Source: SZUA-38 sp965212525 (GTDB lineage Bacteria > Pseudomonadota > Gammaproteobacteria > Xanthomonadales > SZUA-38). From it: a stretch of 64,000 nucleotides of DNA. The stretch's first letter is position 1; every line of letters begins with the position of its first letter. A program made the position numbers and the translations under genes. Below the pieces are notes generated by a model that saw nothing but the letters and a program-made list of their open reading frames with translations, made no database searches and was not told where the DNA came from. The stretch spans positions 1 to 64,000 of the forward strand of contig CBDBVC010000030.1 of assembly GCA_965212525.1 (NCBI GenBank), read 5' to 3'. Positions 9,774-16,678 of the stretch are shown piece after piece.

Positions 9774-10050
9774 TCAGAGCACGCCTCCGCGCCGGGCGAC
9801 CAGCATCCGCTCCGCCAGGGAGACGACGGCGATGCAGGCCAGCGCCAGCAGGGCGGCCATGCACAAGGCCGACCAGAGTTGGATGGTCTGGCCGAAATAG
9901 GAGCCGGTCAGCAGGCGGGCGCCCAGGCCGGCCTGGGCGCCGGTCGGCAGTTCGCCGACGATGGCCCCAACCAGCGCTAGGGCAATGGCGACCTTCATGC
10001 TGGGCAATAGGAAGCTGATCGAGGCCGGCCAGCGCAGCTTCCAGAAGATC
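9774..10050 (-). pseudogene. ABC transporter permease, C-terminal fragment cut at the sequence junction
   Basis: The reverse strand encodes the last third of a second permease: FWKLRWPASISFLLPSMKV is the end of an EAA loop, followed by GAIVGELP, one transmembrane region and the C-terminus RRGGVL. Upstream of about 10,047 the permease-like sequence stops abruptly and the frame runs into unrelated sequence before reaching any plausible start; the first two-thirds of the gene and the expected ATPase gene are missing. The breakpoint coincides with the change of base composition, so this is better read as an artificial or recent junction than as a decayed gene. Confidence 0.75.
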
Positions 10051-10095
10051 AGCGAGGATGCTCGATCGTTTGCCGTCCAGGACAAACGCGACTGA
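10051..10095 (+). CDS. Possible C-terminal stub of a truncated plus-strand gene
   Basis: Fifteen codons in one frame end with TGA at 10093-10095 (peptide end AVQDKRD), just before the ribosome-binding site of the lipoprotein gene. Spacing looks like the end of an upstream gene in an operon whose remainder has been lost at the junction. Too short to identify; it is listed because it would mark the right-hand side of the breakpoint. Confidence 0.25.
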   Translation, partial: SEDARSFAVQDKRD

Positions 10096-10109
10096 AAGGG
10101 AACTGCATC

Positions 10110-10595
10110 ATGCAAACTAGACCAGCTGTTCTTTTTATTCTCACTCTGCTTCTGAGTTCCTGTGTACTCAATATCGACAGGACACGTGAGGGACGAACAG
10201 CCGGCGAGGTACACCGTCAGTTCGAACGCGATACCGCCAATCACCTGCGGTCGATCAGCGAAAAGGATATCGAACTGATGAAGACCACACTGCCTGAAAC
10301 CGGTGAGCTCTATCTGACCCTGCCCGATGGCAGCATGACCACCACCGTGGAGGAATTCGTTTCGGGACAGTCGGAATGGTTCGATACCGTAGACTTCACC
10401 TTTGAAACGGAGTTGATCAAGTCAGAACACGGCCCGGAATATGGCTACATGCTGGTGTTCGCCGACTATCGTGTACCAGAGCGCGACGGCCGACCGTACT
10501 ATCACCGCATGTTCGTCTCCTATGTCCTCAGACACGAGGATGACCGCTGGGTTGTCATCAAGGATCACGCCAGCACGCTGAGCAAGACGCACTGA
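10110..10595 (+). CDS. Putative lipoprotein of unknown function, NTF2-like size
   Basis: A 161-residue protein with a lipoprotein signal: hydrophobic LFILTLLLSSC with the lipobox cysteine at residue 18. AGGGA lies before the ATG. The mature part has alternating helices and strands with YLTLPDGSMTT, a central aromatic region and a C-terminal RWVVIKDHAS strand, a pattern like the SnoaL/NTF2 (nuclear transport factor 2) alpha+beta-barrel. That fold assignment is inference and no active site is visible. It ends seven bases before the convergent TetR gene. Confidence 0.7.
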   Translation: MQTRPAVLFILTLLLSSCVLNIDRTREGRTAGEVHRQFERDTANHLRSISEKDIELMKTTLPETGELYLTLPDGSMTTTVEEFVSGQSEWFDTVDFTFETELIKSEHGPEYGYMLVFADYRVPERDGRPYYHRMFVSYVLRHEDDRWVVIKDHASTLSKTH

Positions 10596-10602
10596 TTGGT
10601 CA

Positions 10603-11163
10603 TCATTCTGACGCATTCTGCAGCAACAGTCGGGCAGTTTCCATGGCTCTAGCCGCCGCATCCGAATCGCCGGTGACCTGCGCCGTGACCGTTGCACCCT
10701 CGTAAAGCATGAACAGGCTGTCACTGAGCCGGTCGGCATCATCCAGCCCTGCGTTCTCACACAATTGCCGGAACCAGGCCTTGAGCTGCAATTTGTGCTC
10801 CCGGCAGGCATGCCGAATGGCCGATCCCGAATCCGGGAACTCGCCTGCAGCACTCATGTAAAGACAGCCAAAGAACTTCTCATCCTGAAACCACTCTCCT
10901 GCCAGTTCGTAAATTCCGAGCAGTTTTTCAACCGCCGTTGAATAACGGTCATCAACCGCCTTCATCATCGCATTTCTGGCAATGCTGTCCTTGTACTGCA
11001 GTACGGCCAGAATCAGCTCGTCCTTGGTTCTGAAGTGATGGTACAGCGTTTTCTTGCTGACATCGGCTGCCGCCACAATGCGGTCGATACCCGTTGCATG
11101 AAAGCCGTGTTCATCGAACAGCGCCATGGCAGACAGAATGATTTGTTCGCGTTTTGATCTCAT
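10603..11163 (-). CDS. TetR/AcrR-family transcriptional regulator
   Basis: A 186-residue repressor-like protein. The N-terminal helix-turn-helix is clear: TGIDRIVAAADVSKKTLYHHF followed by RTKDELI (residues about 24-52). The C-terminal ligand domain is of the type often annotated with the TetR_C_16/LmrA-like group and includes FFGCLYMSAAGEF. It is divergent from the AhpD-like gene, with three related 18-23-base palindromes between them (one directly beside its own start), so autoregulation and control of the AhpD-like/YHS genes is likely. The effector is unknown; regulation by electrophiles or oxidants would fit the target genes but is inference. Confidence 0.9.
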   Translation of the reverse strand: MRSKREQIILSAMALFDEHGFHATGIDRIVAAADVSKKTLYHHFRTKDELILAVLQYKDSIARNAMMKAVDDRYSTAVEKLLGIYELAGEWFQDEKFFGCLYMSAAGEFPDSGSAIRHACREHKLQLKAWFRQLCENAGLDDADRLSDSLFMLYEGATVTAQVTGDSDAAARAMETARLLLQNASE

Positions 11164-11164
11164 A

Positions 11165-11182
11165 ATAAACAGATTAGTTTAC
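11165..11182. promoter_or_regulatory. TetR operator copy 1 (imperfect palindrome)
   Basis: ATAAACAGATTAGTTTAC matches the perfect palindrome at 11298-11315 at 15 of 18 positions and lies directly in front of the tetR start codon at 11163, suited to autorepression. Confidence 0.6.
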
Positions 11183-11256
11183 CACCTGAATGCAGATTAA
11201 CTTAACATTTTTAACCTTTCCTGTCTACATAACAGCTATTTTATCAAAATTACTGC

Positions 11257-11285
11257 TTGACAAAGTAAACAGATCTGTGTAGTTT
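11257..11285 (+). promoter_or_regulatory. Sigma-70-type promoter overlapping an operator
   Basis: TTGACA at 11257-11262 is followed after 17 bases by TAGTTT at 11280-11285. The spacer and -10 region are covered by operator copy 2, so a bound TetR protein would block RNA polymerase. It faces the AhpD-like gene. Confidence 0.55.
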
Positions 11286-11287
11286 AC
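11265..11287. promoter_or_regulatory. TetR operator copy 2 (split palindrome)
   Basis: The half-sites GTAAAC and GTTTAC enclose AGATCTGTGTA. The left 14 bases are identical to the perfect copy at 11298-11315, with five extra bases in the right half. Confidence 0.55.
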
Positions 11288-11297
11288 GCATCACCAG

Positions 11298-11315
11298 GTA
11301 AACAGATCTGTTTAC
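11298..11315. promoter_or_regulatory. TetR operator copy 3 (perfect 18-base palindrome)
   Basis: GTAAACAGATCTGTTTAC equals its own reverse complement and lies 22 bases before the chosen start codon of the AhpD-like gene, downstream of the predicted promoter. Size and symmetry are typical for TetR-family sites. Confidence 0.75.
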
Positions 11316-11337
11316 TTACAATCAAATGGAGATCATC

Positions 11338-11922
11338 ATGAGCACTATTCAACCCATCGATACCTCAGACACCTTCAGTGAGCAGGCACTGGACGACATC
11401 GAGCGCGGCAAGCTGCTGCAGAACCTGTCTGCCATCCGTGATCAGAACGGATCCATCGCCAACATCTTCAAGACCATGGCGCATTCTCCGGCCGTGCTTG
11501 ATGCCTATCTGGCATTCAACCGTTCACTGTCAGGCAGCCAGCTCAGCCCTGCGCTGCGTGAACAGATCGCTCTCACCGTGGCCGGCCTGAACCGATGTGA
11601 CTACTGCGCGTCTGCCCACAGCCTGATTGGAAAGAGCCTGGGGCTGGAACGTAATGAGGTTCGCGACAATCTGATTGGCCGATCAGACAACCCGCATACC
11701 CAGGCAGTGCTGAACCTGGTCAGCCTGATCGTGCAACAGCGTGGTCGGGTAGACAGCAGGGCCATCGAAACGTCCAGACAGGCCGGAATCACTGACCGGC
11801 AACTGACCGAGATCGTTGCCGTGGTGGCGATCAATCTGTTCACCAACTATTTCAACCACGTCGCCGGAACAGATATCGATTTTCCGGTAGTTGAAACAGA
11901 CAAGCTGGCCAATGTGGCCTGA
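11338..11922 (+). CDS. Carboxymuconolactone decarboxylase / AhpD-like family protein
   Basis: A 194-residue member of the CMD family. The AhpD-type redox and proton-relay motif is present as NRCDYCASAH (C87, C90, H94), which in AhpD-like peroxidases supports hydroperoxide reduction or acts in detoxification. GGAGA at 11328-11332 selects the ATG at 11338 over an ATG twelve bases earlier, which would overlap that site. It is preceded by the TetR operator cluster and followed 138 bases later by the YHS gene. A role in oxidative or electrophile stress is inferred; the substrate is unknown. Confidence 0.85.
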   Translation: MSTIQPIDTSDTFSEQALDDIERGKLLQNLSAIRDQNGSIANIFKTMAHSPAVLDAYLAFNRSLSGSQLSPALREQIALTVAGLNRCDYCASAHSLIGKSLGLERNEVRDNLIGRSDNPHTQAVLNLVSLIVQQRGRVDSRAIETSRQAGITDRQLTEIVAVVAINLFTNYFNHVAGTDIDFPVVETDKLANVA

Positions 11923-12060
11923 CTGGGAGAGCAGTCGATGAAACTGGCAGGCCATCACATGGCAACTGCGCTGATGCGCGTATCGCGACTGAAAATGAGA
12001 ACACGACAACTGAGCCTCAACTCACTGTCATTCAAAACACGACAAACCAAGGAGACCATC

Positions 12061-12510
12061 ATGAAATCAACCACCACTGTATTTGTCACGCTACTACTGG
12101 CACTGATCGGCAATACCGTATCTGCTGCCGACGCCATCGCCATCACTGCCGTCAGTGGCTATGACGTGGTGTCATACCACAGCGAATCCGGTCCGCAGCG
12201 TGGCAGTGGCCACTACACGTCTGTACACGAGGGGGCCATCTATCAGTTCACCGACCCTGAAAACAAGGCTGCTTTCGATGCCAACCCGGCACATTATGTT
12301 CCGGCCTATGGCGGCTTCTGTGCCTTCGGCGTCTCGGTGGGCAAGAAATTCAACACCGATCCGCTGGCCTGGAAGCTGGTCGACGGTCGCCTCTATCTGA
12401 ATCTGGACAAGGATATCCAGGCACAGTGGCTGAAGGACATTCCTGGCAAGATCGCGGCTGCAGACAAGCACTGGCAGCGCATCGAGCACATCGCAGCCGA
12501 TCAGTTGTAA
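12061..12510 (+). CDS. Exported YHS-domain protein
   Basis: A 149-residue protein with a signal peptide cleaved near residue 22 (NTVSA before AD). The mature part fits small periplasmic YHS-domain proteins: GYDVVSYH, YQFTDPENKAAFDANPAHYVPAYGGFCAFGVSVGKK, and DPLAWKLVDGRLYLN. Such proteins are thought to bind metal or small ligands, without an established reaction. AAGGAG just upstream supports this ATG; an in-frame extension to 11938 has no ribosome-binding site and would bury the signal peptide. A terminator follows at once, so it closes the unit that starts with the AhpD-like gene. Confidence 0.85.
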   Translation: MKSTTTVFVTLLLALIGNTVSAADAIAITAVSGYDVVSYHSESGPQRGSGHYTSVHEGAIYQFTDPENKAAFDANPAHYVPAYGGFCAFGVSVGKKFNTDPLAWKLVDGRLYLNLDKDIQAQWLKDIPGKIAAADKHWQRIEHIAADQL

Positions 12511-12532
12511 TTCATTGCAACCTCTGAAAAAC

Positions 12533-12555
12533 AAGCCCGCTTTCGCGGGCTTTTT
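12533..12555 (+). terminator. Rho-independent terminator after the YHS gene
   Basis: AAGCCCGC (12533-12540), a TTTC loop and GCGGGCTT (12545-12552) form an eight-base-pair stem followed by T residues. It separates the YHS unit from the next tetR gene. Confidence 0.85.
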
Positions 12556-12573
12556 CATGTTCGCAGCTTATTG

Positions 12574-12602
12574 TTGACTATTCGGTCAACAACTGTTAAG
12601 AT
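12574..12602 (+). promoter_or_regulatory. Promoter and operator of the second tetR gene
   Basis: TTGACT (12574-12579), 17 bases, then TAAGAT (12597-12602). The spacer holds the right half of an inverted repeat, TTGAC-N6-GTCAA at 12574-12589 (extended arms TTGTTGAC/GTCAACAA at 12571-12592). Repressor binding would occlude the promoter. Transcription would begin about at the ATG at 12610, implying a leaderless or nearly leaderless message. Confidence 0.65.
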
Positions 12603-12609
12603 GCGCCTC

Positions 12610-13215
12610 ATGCAACATCCGGAACACCGACATCCAGGACGACCACGCGAGTTTGATGAAGACTCGGTACTTCGTGCTGCCCGCGAGATGTTCTGGGACA
12701 AGGGCTTCGAAGCCACCTCACTGACCGACCTGACCGGCGCCACCGGACTGCACAAGGGCAGCCTGTACAAGGCCTTCGGCGACAAGCGTTCACTGTTTCT
12801 GCAGTCATTGCAGCACTACATGGACGAAATGTTCGCCGACATGCAACAACAGGCCGCCTCGCAGAAGACACCACTGGCACAGTTGCGGGCCATTCTGGGC
12901 CTGATGACCGACAAGGCCAGCGGCGAGGAGAATGGCATCAAGGGCTGCATGGCCGTCAATTCCGTGGTTGAACTGGCCGGCCATGACGAGGGCGTCAAGG
13001 CAATTCTGACAAACAGCTTCAGGAAGCACGACGACTTCCTGGCCGCCATCATTGCCGAGGCGCAGACTGCGGGCGAGATCACCGACCCGCGCGATAGCCA
13101 CCTGCTGGCGATCATGCTGATGACGTTCATGGCCGGACTGTCGGCCATGATCAAGGGGCCACTGGAGCGCCCTCAGGCCGAAATGATGATCGAGGAATTC
13201 ATCGCGGCCTGGTAA
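12610..13215 (+). CDS. TetR/AcrR-family regulator of the MMPL operon
   Basis: A 201-residue regulator with GRPREFDEDSVLRAAREMFW and the helix-turn-helix TSLTDLTGATGLHKGSLYKAF at about residues 37-57. The C-terminal domain has the form seen in YezE/AcuR-like TetR proteins (GCMAVNSVVEL). I chose ATG 12610 because an ATG at 12601 would overlap the predicted -10 element. The gene precedes the MMPL-LolA-like-barrel operon in the same direction; the operator motif TTGAC-N6-GTCAA occurs in front of it and twice in front of the operon, so it probably controls both. Effector unknown, likely the exported compound (inference). Confidence 0.9.
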   Translation: MQHPEHRHPGRPREFDEDSVLRAAREMFWDKGFEATSLTDLTGATGLHKGSLYKAFGDKRSLFLQSLQHYMDEMFADMQQQAASQKTPLAQLRAILGLMTDKASGEENGIKGCMAVNSVVELAGHDEGVKAILTNSFRKHDDFLAAIIAEAQTAGEITDPRDSHLLAIMLMTFMAGLSAMIKGPLERPQAEMMIEEFIAAW

Positions 13216-13232
13216 AAAAATTTCGACTATTG

Positions 13233-13293
13233 TTGACCGATCGTTCATTAACGAACACGACTGTAATCGACTATTTATTGACCAATTGGTCAC
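13233..13293. promoter_or_regulatory. Two further TetR operator copies upstream of the MMPL operon
   Basis: TTGAC-CGATCG-TTCAT at 13233-13248 and TTGAC-CAATTG-GTCAC at 13278-13293 have the same half-site and spacing as the site before tetR. The second contains the perfect 14-base palindrome TGACCAATTGGTCA. A clear -10 element was not found in this 224-base gap. Confidence 0.6.
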
Positions 13294-13439
13294 TTAACCG
13301 GGTGTCGAACAGACACCGCAGGAATGAACACAGAACTGAACACTGGCGGAATTGCATGACGATTTACGTCAGATGGAATGCTCGATCAAGACGCAAAACA
13401 CATCGGACGCTGGTCCGACGATGACACAGGAGAAACCTC

Positions 13440-15824
13440 ATGGGTGGTTACTTTGACACCATAGACAAATTCGCAGTTGCACTCGCCAGATGGGTAATAC
13501 GCAACCGCTGGCTGGTAATCGTGCTGGCACTGGTGCTGGCAGCCGGTATCGGTTCCGGTGGACAACGGCTGGAGTTCTCGAACAACTACCGCGTGTTCTT
13601 CTCAAGCGAAAACCCGGAGCTGAACGCCTTCGAAAACCTGCAGGCGACCTACACCAAGAATGACAATTTCCTGTTCGTGATCGAACCGGCTGACGGCAAG
13701 GCATTCACACAGGAGACCATGGCCGCGGTTGACGAGTTGACCACGGAGGCCTGGCAGATCCCGTATGCCATACGTGTTGACTCGCTCACCAACTTCCAGA
13801 ACACCACGGGCATTGATGATGACCTGATCGTCGAGGATCTGGTGGCCAATCCGCGCCAGCTGAGCGACGAGGAATTGTCCCTGCGGCAACAGATCGCTCT
13901 CAATGAACCGCTGTTGCGCGATCAGCTGATTACTGCCGATGCCAGTGTCACAGCGGTGAATGTGGTACTGCAATATCCGGAAGAACGACTCGAGGAGGTT
14001 CCCGAAGCCGTTGCAGTCGCACGTGAATTACGCGACCGGATCGAAGCCGACTACCCCTCGCTTGACCTGACACTGACCGGCGTCTCTATGTTGAACAACG
14101 CTTTCTCCGAGGCCGGCTTCACCGACATGGGCACACTGGTACCCATCATGTTCGGCATCATTCTGCTGATGACGCTGCTGATCCTGCGATCGATCAGCGG
14201 GACGCTGACGACACTGGTGGTGATCCTGTTCTCCACCATGGTCGGCATGGGCATGGCGGGCTTCACAGGAATCAAGCTGACACCGATATCGGGTTCGGCG
14301 CCGATTGTGATACTGACACTGGCGATTGCGGATTCGATCCATATCCTGGTTTCGTTCCGTACCGTACTGCGTGAGGGACTGGAGAAACGAGCCGCCATCA
14401 TCGAGGCCATTCGGCTGAACTTCATGCCGGTCACGATCACCTCGATCACCACCATCATTGGTTTCCTGTCACTGAATTTTTCTGACTCACCCCCGTTCTG
14501 GCATCTTGGCAACATCACGGCCATCGGAATTGCCGGTGCCTGGCTGTTCTCGATCACACTGCTGCCGGCGCTGGTCAGCCTGATGCCGTTCAGAGTCCGC
14601 ATCAGCGATCACGAACCACTGTCACAGCGAATCATGTCCGCTCTGGCCGATTTCGCCATCCGCCGGCGGCGCCGACTGCTGCTCAGTGTCGGTGCCATCT
14701 CACTGGCCCTGATCGCCTTTATTCCGACCATTCAGTTCAATGATCAATGGGTCGAGTATTTCAGTGAGGAGATCGAGTTTCGCACCGAATCCGATCAGGC
14801 GCTGAAGCATTTCGGCATGTACCCGATCGAGTTTTCGGTCACGGCTAATGGCAGTGGCGGCGTCAGCGAGCCGGAATACCTGCAGTTTCTGGACGCCTTT
14901 GCCGGCTTCCTGAGACAGCAGCCTGAGGTCAGACACGTCTATTCGCTGTCGGACATCATGAAACGGCTCAACAAGAACCTGCATAGCGATGACCCCGACT
15001 GGTACAGACTGCCCGACGACCGGGAGCTGTCGGCACAGTATCTGCTGCTGTATGAGCTGTCCCTGCCGATGGGCCTGGACCTCAACGATCGCATCAATAT
15101 CGACAAATCTGCCTCACGCGTCACGGCCACGCTGAACAACGCCACCACCCAGGAAACCAAGCGCTTCCTGGATGCCACCGCGACCTGGGTCGATACCAAC
15201 CTTCCCGATTACATGCGGGCGAAACCCACCAGCGCCCAGGTCATGTTCACCTACATCACCGAGCGCAATGTGGCCAACATGATCGGCGGCACCATTGCTG
15301 CAATCCTGGCCATTGCCGTGATCATGATGCTGGCACTGCGAAGTTTCAGACTCGGTCTGCTCTCGCTGGTGCCCAATGCCCTGCCCATCCTGACCACTTT
15401 CGGCACCTGGGCGCTGCTGGTTGGCGTGGTCGGTTTTTCCGTGGCCACCGTCGCCTCGATATCACTCGGCATCATCGTGGACGACACGGTGCATTTCCTG
15501 TCGAAGTACCTGAGGGCCCGTCGTGAGAAGAAACTCGATGCCGCCGACTCGATCCGCTATGCATTCACGTCGGTTGGCACCGCCATCGTGGTCAATACCG
15601 TGATCCTGGCAGCAGGATTCCTGGTGCTGCTCACCTCAAGCTTCAAGGTCAATGCCGACATGGGACTGCTGACCGCACTGGCGATCGTCTTCGCCCTGAT
15701 CCTCGATTTCCTGTTCCTGCCAGCGCTGTTGCTGCTGGGTAAGGACAGCAAGTCAGCAGACAAGGCAGCCAGCCCAGCTGCATCCGCCGAACCGGCAAAA
15801 CTGATGCACGAATCGGGTTCGTGA
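13440..15824 (+). CDS. MMPL/RND-superfamily transporter (inner membrane)
   Basis: A 794-residue transporter of the MMPL-like (COG1033) branch of the RND superfamily. TM1 is near residues 17-40; a periplasmic domain beginning FSNNYRVFFSSENPEL follows; a bundle of helices from about 230 to 390 has the sterol-sensing-like arrangement including GSAPIVILTLAIADSIHILV; the second half repeats this with SLGIIVDDTVHFLSKYLRARR. The acidic residues of these membrane motifs (AIADS, IIVDD) are the likely proton pathway. AGGAGA precedes the ATG. The next two genes encode a LolA-like periplasmic protein and an outer-membrane barrel, suggesting export of a lipid or other hydrophobic molecule across the envelope. 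The cargo is unknown. Confidence 0.9.
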   Translation: MGGYFDTIDKFAVALARWVIRNRWLVIVLALVLAAGIGSGGQRLEFSNNYRVFFSSENPELNAFENLQATYTKNDNFLFVIEPADGKAFTQETMAAVDELTTEAWQIPYAIRVDSLTNFQNTTGIDDDLIVEDLVANPRQLSDEELSLRQQIALNEPLLRDQLITADASVTAVNVVLQYPEERLEEVPEAVAVARELRDRIEADYPSLDLTLTGVSMLNNAFSEAGFTDMGTLVPIMFGIILLMTLLILRSISGTLTTLVVILFSTMVGMGMAGFTGIKLTPISGSAPIVILTLAIADSIHILVSFRTVLREGLEKRAAIIEAIRLNFMPVTITSITTIIGFLSLNFSDSPPFWHLGNITAIGIAGAWLFSITLLPALVSLMPFRVRISDHEPLSQRIMSALADFAIRRRRRLLLSVGAISLALIAFIPTIQFNDQWVEYFSEEIEFRTESDQALKHFGMYPIEFSVTANGSGGVSEPEYLQFLDAFAGFLRQQPEVRHVYSLSDIMKRLNKNLHSDDPDWYRLPDDRELSAQYLLLYELSLPMGLDLNDRINIDKSASRVTATLNNATTQETKRFLDATATWVDTNLPDYMRAKPTSAQVMFTYITERNVANMIGGTIAAILAIAVIMMLALRSFRLGLLSLVPNALPILTTFGTWALLVGVVGFSVATVASISLGIIVDDTVHFLSKYLRARREKKLDAADSIRYAFTSVGTAIVVNTVILAAGFLVLLTSSFKVNADMGLLTALAIVFALILDFLFLPALLLLGKDSKSADKAASPAASAEPAKLMHESGS

Positions 15825-15859
15825 CAAGAGACTGAATCAACAACATGAGGACTGACAAC

Positions 15860-16678
15860 ATGACCGTACTGACCACACACAATCTGTTCAACCGGCTGCT
15901 GCTGGCTGCAGTGATCGGCTTGGGTAACACACTGACCGATCCTGCTCTGGCGCAGACCGATGAGGAACGGGGTTTTGAAATCGCGGCACGATCGGATCGC
16001 TCCGACCGAGGGTTCGGCGACAGCAAGGTCTCGCTGAAGATGATCCTGCGCAATGCCGCGGGCCAGGAAAGCAGCCGTGAGCTGGAAATCACCACACTGG
16101 AGGTGGCTGATGAATCAGTCGGCGACAAGTCGCTGGTACTGTTCAACAGCCCACGGGACATCGAGGGCACCGCCCTGCTGTCGCACGCCATGATTCTCGA
16201 CCCAGACGATCAGTGGCTGTTCCTGCCGGCCCTGAAGCGGGTCAAGCGCATCGCCTCGGCCAACAAGTCTGGTCCTTTCGTCGGCTCCGAGTTCGCCTTC
16301 GAGGATTTCACTGCACTGGAACTGAACAAGTACACCTACAAGTACCTGCGCGAGGAAACGGTGGGCGGGCAGAACATGGACGTGGTCGAGCGCTACCCGC
16401 GCTATGAAAACTCGGGGTACACCCGCCAGGTATCGTGGATCGACCAGGCAATCTTCCAGATTCACAAGGTGGAATTCTACGACCGTCGCGGTGACCTGCT
16501 GAAGACACTGACGCTTGAGGACTATCGTGAGTACGACGGTGTCTGGCGCGCACAGGCGTTGAAAATGGTCAATCACAAGACCCGAAAGAGCACCGATTTC
16601 ATTTATGGTGACTATGAATTCGGTATCGGCCTGGACGACAATGATTTCGTCAAGGGCAAACTGAGGAGCCTGCGTTGA
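15860..16678 (+). CDS. LolA-like outer membrane lipoprotein-sorting family protein
   Basis: A 272-residue exported protein: the signal peptide ends near DPALA before QTDEERG. The body shows the LolA/LppX-like unclosed-barrel pattern of this family: LKMILRNAAGQESSRELEI, LVLFNSPRDIEGTALLSHA, DDQWLFLPALKRVKRIASANKSGPFVGSEFAFEDF, and a C-terminal DFIYGDYEFGIGLDDNDF. Family members occur with MMPL transporters and probably carry lipids through the periplasm (inference). GAGGA at 15848-15852 supports the ATG at 15860; an ATG at 15845 overlaps that site. It overlaps the next gene by four bases, so translation is coupled. Confidence 0.88.
   Translation: MTVLTTHNLFNRLLLAAVIGLGNTLTDPALAQTDEERGFEIAARSDRSDRGFGDSKVSLKMILRNAAGQESSRELEITTLEVADESVGDKSLVLFNSPRDIEGTALLSHAMILDPDDQWLFLPALKRVKRIASANKSGPFVGSEFAFEDFTALELNKYTYKYLREETVGGQNMDVVERYPRYENSGYTRQVSWIDQAIFQIHKVEFYDRRGDLLKTLTLEDYREYDGVWRAQALKMVNHKTRKSTDFIYGDYEFGIGLDDNDFVKGKLRSLR

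Noticed and set aside
10040..10110. Integration of a mobile element at the base-composition change
   Set aside because: No inverted repeats, target duplication, integrase or transposase is present near the point.
11938..12060. Upstream in-frame extension of the YHS protein
   Set aside because: It would bury the signal peptide, and the ribosome-binding site lies just before the ATG at 12061.
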